DNA of 13,500 bases from Glandiceps talaboti. Taxonomy: Eukaryota > Hemichordata > Enteropneusta > Spengelidae. The notes under the pieces were generated by a model, which was not told the DNA's origin, did no database searches, and saw nothing but the letters and a program-made list of their open reading frames with translations. Shown piece after piece: positions 8,901 to 13,500 of this stretch. The position numbers and the translations under genes are program-made. The first letter of the stretch is position 1, and each line of letters opens with the position of its first letter. The DNA lies in contig NC_135564.1 of the NCBI RefSeq assembly GCF_964340395.1, forward strand, positions 17,988,431 through 18,001,930. The letters run 5' to 3'.

Positions 8901-10804
8901 ATCATTGTGGGCTGGAGGGGCTTCATCATAACTGTTGAATTCATTGTGGGCTTGAGGGGCTTCGTCATAATTGTTGAAATCATTGTGGGCTTGAGGGGCT
9001 TCATCAGAATGATAACTAGGGAGACGAAAGGAGTCTGAATAGATGGTGGAGTACGTATCTGCATCTGTTTGCGCTGTAGTGTACGTGATGGCTGCAGTTT
9101 TCACGACACCAAGCATCACTGCAGCATTTCTTTCATGTTCAAATTCCATACAACTTCCTGAGTCAAACAGCAATGAATCATTCATCGCTGACAAAATCAA
9201 ATCGTTCAAATCGTTGTCTGCATCAGTTACCATCTTTAAAGTCCTTTGTTTCCTAGGCAACACGATGTCTACCTCACTTGATGACAAACTCTTTTTACTG
9301 GCATCCACTCTACTTCTTAGGATTTGAATGTTCGGTGTATTATTTACTCCACATGGGCATTTGTTGACACCGAGGTAGTCATAGGAACCAAGTCGGCCAT
9401 GACACTTTGGGCAGTGAATCTTACCCTTAGTCCAGTTACCCTTGAAACAAAGAAAATATTTAGATTAAACTTCACAGTATAAATCACTAGATTGCCACGG
9501 TTACAAATTTCAGACGTAATTATTCGCATTGGATGAAGAGAAAATTAAAGTCACAGACGAAGTTATGAAGAAATTACAGGAGAATAGCATAGATGTTCAC
9601 TGATTAACTGAGGTTCTTTCTGGTAATACACTTTTAAATAATCTAGTTCTTATATGATGCGTTACGATTACTACCATCATTTCCACTCATGTATAGGGAA
9701 AGTCGTTATTCTAACACAGAAATATGTGCTACCATTGCTGAGCGAAGGGTAAATGACACGTCAGTAGTATAAATCCATCACAAATTGACTGGCCATTACA
9801 ATTGGATAGTTCCTTTAGACAATTGGCTCATTAACCAAACTCCACCTCTCACATCTGAAAGTAAAAATCATGTAGCGACGTGATAATGCCATCATGTTTA
9901 TGTGAATGCAGTCGGGGTAGCACAGATTTCTGTGTTAGAATAACGACTTTCCCTATATGTGAGTGGAGATGATGGTAGTAATTGTAACACGTCATGTAGG
10001 AATTAGATTAACTTTTAAATGTCTTAAACAGTGTAACAACATTTCTGTCATTACTGACATCCTAATACTTGTTGTCTTTATACAAACAAATCATAAACAA
10101 AATACCTCAGTTTTAAAATTACCGGATATGTACTGTTTACTTTTAATATTGCATTTTGACTTCACTGGGAAACCATTCATCTTTTTCAATTTGCATACAT
10201 TTCCTCTGAAGTGGATGCAAATGAAGTTTAAAATGAAAACAACAATTGCATGACTTTAAATAGTTTATGAACCTATATTAAAGGTATCTATATGTATAAA
10301 AACAAAATAATCTTCCTTCACTGGCTGTAAAAAATCTGGATATACTGTGTTTTTCACTTTGGAATCATGGCAAATTAGAAACAAGTATAACATTTCAATC
10401 TAACTTAATTTCACTGTCTCTGACTGATTTATGGAACCAAAAAAAACGAACCCCCATTTTTTTAATGGGGGGGGGGGGGTGTCCTATCCTTCCTCGTCCA
10501 ATCTAAAACAGAAGTAGTTTTCAGAATTCAACCCCTCTTGTGAAAAGTTGTGAAGTAAACATTAGTGTGTTGTAAACTTTCACACTAAAAATTCTGCAAT
10601 ATTTTCAGTCTTAATTACCTCATTAATCTGCAGTTGGATCCAGTCTGGTAAACTCTCCTTGTTTTCATCATTCAAATACCATAGTGTACACTTGTCTTCT
10701 CTGATGCAATACCCCAGTGCACCATGGGAAGGGATGACACAAACATTATCAAACAGAAACTGTCGACATTTCCTGCATCTGTACTTGGTTAACTGGCTTG
10801 CCAT
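5594..10804 (-). CDS. RNF180: RNF180-like (Rines) membrane-anchored RING E3 ubiquitin ligase, four coding exons
   Basis: Joined exons 10804-10619, 9440-8334, 7094-6866 and 5949-5594 give 625 residues, close to the roughly 590 of vertebrate RNF180. Domains in order: a Cys-rich zinc module at residues 10-93 (C10xxC13, C72xxC75, C90xC92); an acidic low-complexity middle with three 13-residue repeats at 208-246; a basic stretch at about 394-417; a C3HC4 RING at 455-496 (C455, C458, C471, H473, C476, C479, C493, C496); and a single hydrophobic anchor at about 596-620 near the C-terminus. This order matches RNF180, which in vertebrates sits in the ER membrane and ubiquitinates targets such as ZIC2 and MAO-A. 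Those substrates are family knowledge and cannot be inferred here. The ATG was chosen because an in-frame TAA lies two codons upstream and the zinc domain starts within ten residues. Introns have GT-AG ends with phases 0, 0 and 1. Identification was by eye, not by a database search. Confidence 0.93.
5950..6865 (-). other. RNF180 intron 3 (916 bp)
   Basis: The donor is GTGAGTATG and the acceptor TTTGTCATCAG. Non-coding features inside include a 14-bp unit (ATCAACCCCTGTCA) repeated in tandem at 6191-6223, directly after an 8+1+8 palindrome at 6178-6194, and a hairpin with 9-bp perfect arms (GGTTAATAC at 6356-6364 against 6406-6414). A GCCGCCATGTTT site at 6608-6619 resembles a YY1 site but has no supporting context. 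No coding exon is apparent. Confidence 0.85.
6178..6223. repeat. Short palindrome followed by tandem 14-bp repeat
   Basis: TGATCACT-T-AGTGATCA at 6178-6194 is a perfect 8-bp inverted repeat around one base. Overlapping it, ATCAACCCCTGTCA occurs twice in tandem from 6191, with the start of a third unit. This is a small slippage product inside intron 3 of RNF180. Confidence 0.75.
6866..7094 (-). CDS. RNF180: RNF180 coding exon 3 (RING finger)
   Basis: The acceptor TTCTCTTCTTGGCAG precedes 7094, and the donor AAAG|GTGAGT, a near-perfect consensus, starts at 6865. The exon encodes residues 432-507 plus the first base of codon 508 (phase 1). It holds a serine/acidic lead-in and the whole C3HC4 RING with spacing C-x2-C-x12-C-x-H-x2-C-x2-C-x13-C-x2-C. 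The segment [12 protein letters not shown], followed by TPCPLCR, is diagnostic for this ligase family. All eight zinc ligands are present, so catalytic competence is expected. Confidence 0.93.
7214..7550. mobile_element. Foldback MITE-like element with arms of over 100 bp, possible TA target site
   Basis: The left arm (7214-7317) and right arm (7445-7550) are inverted copies. Both read TAAAGTG, then G or T, then CCATATGGAT, then AGGATTG, and both later share AACAATTTTAT and TTCCTACTTG. Weaker inverted similarity continues inward (AGTCC to about 7350 against 7419-7440), so nearly the whole 337 bp can fold on itself. The ends can be read as TA-AAGTG and CACTT-TA, which fits a TA target duplication of the Tc1/mariner type. 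There is no coding capacity. Family assignment is inference. Confidence 0.8.
7951..8164. mobile_element. Second inverted-repeat (foldback) element in intron 2
   Basis: The left half TCATTTCC, TTACAT, CAACCTCT, TAGAGTTATA, AAATTGACAA and AGAAGAG reappears in the same order on the opposite strand in the right half (8087-8164). The best-matched part is 7991-8025 against 8087-8122. The centre (8030-8080) is unpaired except for AGGAGCTCC. It is about 214 bp and non-coding. It is a different sequence family from the 7214-7550 element. Confidence 0.7.
8334..9440 (-). CDS. RNF180: RNF180 coding exon 2 (zinc knuckle, acidic repeat region, basic stretch)
   Basis: This long exon encodes residues 63-431. 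The acceptor ends TTTGTTTCAAG just before 9440, and the donor CAG|GTAAAA starts at 8333; both are phase 0. It opens with [19 protein letters not shown] (residues 68-86) followed by CPCG and then SRVD at 105-108, which completes the zinc module. The body is rich in D, E, N and S. The end is strongly basic ([13 protein letters not shown] and following), which corresponds to the basic block just before the RING in vertebrate RNF180. The open frame continues past the donor to a stop at 8307, but the in-frame splice to the RING exon argues that this is intron read-through. Confidence 0.9.
8889..9005 (-). repeat. Three in-frame 39-bp tandem repeats coding for a 13-residue motif
   Basis: Residues 208-246 of the RNF180 product are three consecutive units: [26 protein letters not shown] and [13 protein letters not shown]. 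Units begin at 9005, 8966 and 8927, exactly 39 bp apart, and a partial fourth start (DEYGQ) follows. The DNA units are nearly identical, suggesting recent expansion by slippage or unequal exchange. The motif lies in the acidic linker and has no recognised function. Confidence 0.95.
9640..10009. mobile_element. MITE-like element with 94-bp terminal inverted repeats
   Basis: Bases 9640-9733 and the reverse complement of 9916-10009 align without gaps over 94 positions, with about 84 identities by eye. They share an uninterrupted run of over 30 bases around TATAGGGAAAGTCGTTATTC. Nine of the ten differences are transitions, several at CpG. The roughly 182-bp centre has no open frame of note. No target duplication could be fixed with confidence; the flanks are AT-rich. 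The element sits in intron 1 of RNF180. Superfamily is unknown. Confidence 0.88.
10451..10479. repeat. CCCCCATT / AATGGGGG hairpin running into a G13 tract
   Basis: Perfect 8-bp arms (10451-10458 and 10464-10471) surround five T residues. The right arm merges into 13 consecutive G residues. This is a low-complexity structure in intron 1 with no known role. Confidence 0.8.
10619..10804 (-). CDS. RNF180: RNF180 coding exon 1 (start codon, first half of zinc module)
   Basis: This exon encodes residues 1-62, from ATG at 10804-10802 to GAG before the donor GTAATTAAG that starts at 10618 (phase 0). It carries C10xxC13 and the partly conserved tail LPDWI that precedes the second zinc knuckle. An in-frame TAA lies at 10810-10808. 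The bases between it and the ATG read TATAAAGA, so an untranslated upstream exon spliced at the AG two bases before the ATG cannot be excluded. Confidence 0.88.
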
Positions 10805-10880
10805 TCTTTATACAGGTTCAAGTGGTCAACAACATAATTTATTCACGCCAGGTTTATTGCATGTCATCATTTATCAAAGC

Positions 10881-11180
10881 AGGTCGATATCAGGACTCAT
10901 AGGTCGTTATCACTACTTTGAGGTCAACATCACTGTTCTGAGGTCAATATGACAACTTCAAAGTAAATATCAGCGATGGAGGTCAATATCACTGTTCAGA
11001 GGTCAATATCATGACTGCAAAGGCAGTATCCCCAGAAGTCAGTATCACCACTCACAGGTCAATATCACTGTTGTCAATATCACCATTCCAATCTAATCCG
11101 AGGTCAACATCACTGTCCAGAGGTCAATATCAATGTTCAGAGGTCAATATCACTGTTCAGAGGTCAACATCAGTCTCACA
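10881..11180. repeat. 20-bp minisatellite with repeated AGGTCA hexamers
   Basis: About 15 units match the consensus AGGTCAATATCACTGTTCAG. Units start at 10881, 10901, 10921, 10941 and 10961, then after small indels at 10980 and 11000, and again in strict register at 11101, 11121, 11141 and 11161. Middle units (11020-11100) are degraded. Exact AGGTCA occurs nine times (10921, 10941, 10980, 11000, 11056, 11101, 11121, 11141, 11161). The array begins 77 bp upstream of the RNF180 start codon, in its 5' UTR, 5' intron or proximal promoter. AGGTCA is the classic nuclear-receptor half-site, but function is inferred only. Confidence 0.92.
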
Positions 11181-11657
11181 ACTCGTTGGTTATCACTTAC
11201 ATTATTTTGTCACTGGAGTGCCCTGCAAATAGTATCAAATCATTTACTGGGGAGGTGCACAAAATGTGGTGATTATTTGTCTTTTTTTTTTCAATTCCAC
11301 ATTCTTCTAAATCATTATAAACCAGTGTATACATAAATCCATATAACTGATAGATATATTATCACAACAGCAGAACGATTACCTTGTACATAATCCAATT
11401 TACATATCATCTACTTTTTTTCAGCACCAAGGGAAGAATCAAATAACTCAACAATGTCAGTCAATTACAGTCATGTTCCTTTTCAGCATCACATTACATG
11501 ATACTCATTCCTGTCAACAGTCAATGGACAATAGTAGGGTAGACCTAAATTAGGAGGCACACAGGTTTCAGCTCCACCCTATGACATCACTGGTCTAAAT
11601 CAAGTGACACTTGTCATGTGGTGTGATCATACTTCATTGTTCTCCCTTTGTGGTTTC
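11181..11657. other. Upstream non-coding DNA, no gene seen
   Basis: AT-rich sequence between the minisatellite and the palindrome at 11665. No domain-bearing open frame, RNA gene or clear inverted repeat was found by eye. Confidence 0.55.
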
Positions 11658-11693
11658 ACTATACCATGGATGTATATACATCCATGACTATAC
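11658..11693. repeat. Perfect 22-bp palindrome between 7-bp direct repeats
   Basis: Bases 11665-11686 (CATGGATGTAT and its exact complement) form an unbroken palindrome. ACTATAC stands immediately on both sides, at 11658-11664 and 11687-11693. The right copy overlaps the first bases of the ACGT microsatellite. The layout resembles a minimal insertion with a target duplication, but could have arisen by slippage or templated repair. Confidence 0.85.
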
Positions 11694-11739
11694 GTACGTA
11701 CGTACGTACGTACGTACGTACGTACGTACATACATACAT
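11691..11739. repeat. TACG microsatellite (nine units) passing into TACA
   Basis: Nine exact TACG units (11691-11726) are followed by three TACA units. The TACG repeat is self-complementary and CpG-dense. The TACA units look like the same repeat after CpG decay (TACG to TACA). Confidence 0.95.
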
Positions 11740-12265
11740 GCACATATGATGATGTTTTAGTGTGGGAAACTAATAAAAAAGGGAACACTTTTAGAATATG
11801 CAGTGAGATGTCGAAAGTTCATGAATTGAGGTCATGCCTATAGTATAGTGCATTACTTCATCACTGGAATGTATTAAAACATATTCCAGATCACAATTAT
11901 TCTGTAAATTCACACTGAAAATAACACATGCAAAAGTCTGAAAAGTCACCCTCCACATAATATATTTGAGAGAGAAAATCCTCCCACGGCTACATCAGTA
12001 TATAAATAAAATGTGTAACATGTTAAGATTTTTCAGGACAATGATAAATTTTCTATTGGCGATATAAGCATGCTAGCACGAAAGCTGTCACAATAAATGG
12101 CAGTATAAAATTATCCGTTGATGCGGAAATATTACACGGATATCGTGTTGACAACCAGATGGCGTATGGTAACTCGGCTATGTCGCCATGATCGTTGGAT
12201 TCGTTGTTTAGAAGTCTATATCATGCGTGTACCACTGATATTTTTGTACCATTCTTTTCGTTTGG
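11740..12265. other. Upstream non-coding DNA, no gene seen
   Basis: AT-rich sequence. A plus-strand frame at 12118-12300 has no recognisable features and lies largely opposite the sequence following the stop of the 12430-12266 ORF. Nothing else is supported. Confidence 0.5.
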
Positions 12266-12430
12266 TTAGAAAAAATGACAGTTTTCATCGCCATCACTGA
12301 CAGCGACTAATGAGTCGACGCAGATAAATGTCAACAGTGCAGGAAATATAACTGCAAACAATAATCCCAAAGCTATGGGCAGACGGTATACGGAAAGGCT
12401 AGACAAGGGTTTATACTGGCCTACATACAT
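12266..12430 (-). CDS. Unrecognised 54-residue ORF with one strong membrane segment (possible short gene or exon)
   Basis: From ATG at 12430 to TAA at 12266. The product has a short polar N-terminus (MYVGQYKPLSSLSVYR), then a 22-residue hydrophobic run at 17-38 (LPIALGLLFAVIFPALLTFI and on), then an acidic tail DSLVAVSDGDENCHFF. The ATG has A at -3, and an in-frame TGA lies 11 codons upstream. The layout resembles a signal anchor of a type II protein or a single-pass micropeptide. It could instead be one exon of a spliced gene: a weak GTCAGT donor is present after residue 43, and AG acceptors lie just upstream. It is not similar to anything I recognise. Its relation to RNF180 on the same strand is unknown. 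It may be chance. Confidence 0.3.
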   Translation of the reverse strand: MYVGQYKPLSSLSVYRLPIALGLLFAVIFPALLTFICVDSLVAVSDGDENCHFF

Positions 12431-12623
12431 ACTCCATACACGCACTCGTTGAAAAAGATGTCAACAAAATATTTTTGTAGCTATATCTGGTCAAAATATC
12501 TGTAAGTTATGGAGTATTCAGAAATATTACTACATAATTATTATCACCATTTGTTTAAAATGCACAATTATAGGCCTACATACAGCATAAAAACAATATA
12601 ACTGAATATTGCTAGGAATGTAC

Positions 12624-12653
12624 ACCTACCCAATGTGAAATTCCGCCATATTG
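12624..12653 (-). promoter_or_regulatory. YY1-like site followed by strong splice donor (possible RNF180 5' UTR exon)
   Basis: On the minus strand CAATATGGCGG (12653-12643) resembles the YY1 site commonly found just downstream of transcription starts. Thirteen bases later comes TTGG|GTAGGT (exon end 12630, intron from 12629), a good donor. Together they would suit a non-coding first exon upstream of the RNF180 start codon at 10804, with an acceptor near 10807. This is inference from motifs only. Confidence 0.25.
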
Positions 12654-12925
12654 ACCATCCCAATTGTCAGGTGACATGTGTGGATCGATTATGATTCACT
12701 AAGTCGATACCATTCATCGTAGAGGGGTGGGCGATACGCACTGTGGATGTTGACTGTGTATTGTTCATATTTCTTTCCAACGGGAAAAAACATACGAATA
12801 ATCTCTTATTTATACTACTGACGGAAGTGTTAAATTTAATCATGATCTCAGCCCAAGATAATCGAACAGTTTTATTTTAAACATCGTCGTAAGGAAGCCT
12901 TCAGTAATTACCGGGGGGGGGGGGT

Positions 12926-13147
12926 TCATGCCCGAGCTGTTGCGTAAAATATGACCCTCCCCCGATTCCGTCGTACTAATAAGTGACCCTCCTTCAAGTT
13001 CCTTGTCTTGTCAAAGTATTCTGAATCCCAATTTGAAAATGAGACAGGTGAATTTTCTTTATCTTTTGCGCTTCCTTTTTTATTTCTGAAGAGAGTAAGC
13101 CGTAACTTTCTGAAATCCTCGTAGGCTTTGTAATCATACAAATACAT
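12926..13147 (-). other. Unrecognised 73-codon ORF, possibly repeat-derived
   Basis: From ATG at 13147 to TGA at 12926. The product is hydrophilic and basic (starts MYLYDYKAYEDFRKLRLTLF, ends EGHLLVRRNRGRVIFYATAR). Composition is protein-like and codons are not monotonous, but the frame ends next to a G12 run and the element GGAGGGTCA occurs twice in its 3' half, which suggests transposon or repeat remnants. There is no domain, signal or membrane segment. It may be an exon of a neighbouring gene, a repeat fragment or chance. Confidence 0.2.
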
Positions 13148-13500
13148 TAAATCAACTCACAAGTACAATATACACTGGTGATGCAAAGTATAAATAGTGT
13201 ACAGTTAATATCACTGTCACGTGTTCAATTTGTGGTTGTCTGATTTGTGACTGGATACCAAAGAATTATTTCAGATAATTAAATTTTCTATATTTACTCT
13301 CATATGCATTGCAATGGTTCGTGAAATTCCGCGACTGCTGTCGAAATTTGCGCAATAACATAACTATAAAATTGTACTAATTTGTAGGCCTACAGGGGGA
13401 AGTTTCAAGTTGAAAAACCTTGTGTAGCGCAGTTCGCGGCACCCTGAGGCCTGGCTTATAAACTTGTTGATTTTATTAGTCAGAGTGCCTGAATGCAGAT
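13148..13500. other. Upstream region at the right edge, no gene seen
   Basis: This contains TATAAATA at 13189-13196, CACGTG at 13218-13223, a perfect 12-bp palindrome TGTAGGCCTACA at 13383-13394 and a slightly CpG-richer end (13320-13440). GTGAAATTCCGC at about 13320 repeats a 12-mer seen at about 12634. No coding region could be supported. Confidence 0.45.

Larger units (their letters stand above)
9441..10618 (-). other. RNF180 intron 1 (1178 bp)
   Basis: The donor is GTAATTAAG and the acceptor TTTGTTTCAAG. It contains the long inverted-repeat element at 9640-10009 and a small hairpin beside a 13-base G run at 10451-10479. The rest is AT-rich without coding potential; ORFs in it are unrelated to the gene. 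Confidence 0.85.

Noticed and set aside
8227-9327. Plus-strand frames opposite exon 2 (8227-8583, 8808-9038, 9043-9327) and the extra minus-strand frame 9064-8765
   Set aside because: They are shadows of the long RNF180 exon 2, including its 39-bp repeats.
9344-9529. 61-codon minus-strand frame over the exon 2 acceptor
   Set aside because: It reads the exon in a different frame from the zinc knuckle, and the knuckle frame is clearly the coding one.
9963-10253. 96-codon plus-strand open frame
   Set aside because: Starts inside the right arm of the inverted-repeat element, antisense to RNF180 in intron 1, with no recognisable domain.
10881-11180. CRISPR-like array
   Set aside because: Units are contiguous 20-bp tandem repeats without unique spacers, in eukaryotic DNA; it is a minisatellite.
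10659-11336. Plus-strand frames across exon 1 and the minisatellite
   Set aside because: One is antisense to exon 1; the others translate the 20-bp repeat.
12118-12300. 60-codon plus-strand frame
   Set aside because: No domain or signal; it partly overlaps the opposite-strand membrane ORF, which has more protein-like character.
13189-13196. TATAAATA as a TATA box
   Set aside because: No downstream plus-strand gene in the window; such matches are frequent in AT-rich DNA.

Overview
The window reads as AT-rich nuclear DNA from an animal, most likely a marine invertebrate deuterostome such as a hemichordate, echinoderm or cephalochordate. The grounds are a clear metazoan gene split by GT-AG introns, abundant microsatellites, homopolymer G/C runs, TAGGCCTA palindromes (12571-12578 and 13383-13394) and many short non-coding inverted-repeat elements. 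The phylum is an inference and is not proven here. Nothing looks bacterial or phage-like, and there are no operons, CRISPR arrays or rRNA/tRNA genes.

The one gene that can be supported firmly is on the minus strand from 10804 down to 5594. It is an RNF180-type (Rines) membrane-anchored RING E3 ubiquitin ligase in four coding exons: 10804-10619, 9440-8334, 7094-6866 and 5949-5594. All junctions are GT-AG and the reading frame is continuous, giving 625 residues. The protein has an N-terminal Cys-rich zinc domain that resembles the C-terminal domain of DUSP12, a long acidic low-complexity middle with three 13-residue tandem repeats, a basic stretch, a complete C3HC4 RING, and a C-terminal transmembrane anchor. 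A poly(A) signal lies at 5318-5313.

Region by region: 1-5300, downstream of the gene, shows no recognisable gene. It holds a 28-bp triplication inside an inverted repeat (958-1189), a long GTAT microsatellite (2764-2990), a foldback at 3574-3917 and a three-armed foldback at 4229-4599. The RNF180 introns carry three more long inverted-repeat (MITE-like) insertions: 7214-7550 and 7951-8164 in intron 2, and 9640-10009 in intron 1. Just upstream of the start codon lies a roughly 300-bp minisatellite of 20-bp units containing nine exact AGGTCA hexamers (10881-11180). Farther upstream are a perfect 22-bp palindrome flanked by 7-bp direct repeats beside an ACGT microsatellite (11658-11739), a 54-codon minus-strand ORF with one strong membrane segment (12430-12266), a possible 5' UTR exon donor with a YY1-like site (about 12630-12653), and an unrecognised 73-codon ORF (13147-12926).

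For discovery, the most notable points are the density of different palindromic elements in 13.5 kb, the AGGTCA-bearing minisatellite at the 5' end of RNF180, the DUSP12-like zinc domain, and the uncharacterised membrane-peptide ORF. No clearly new multi-gene system is visible.
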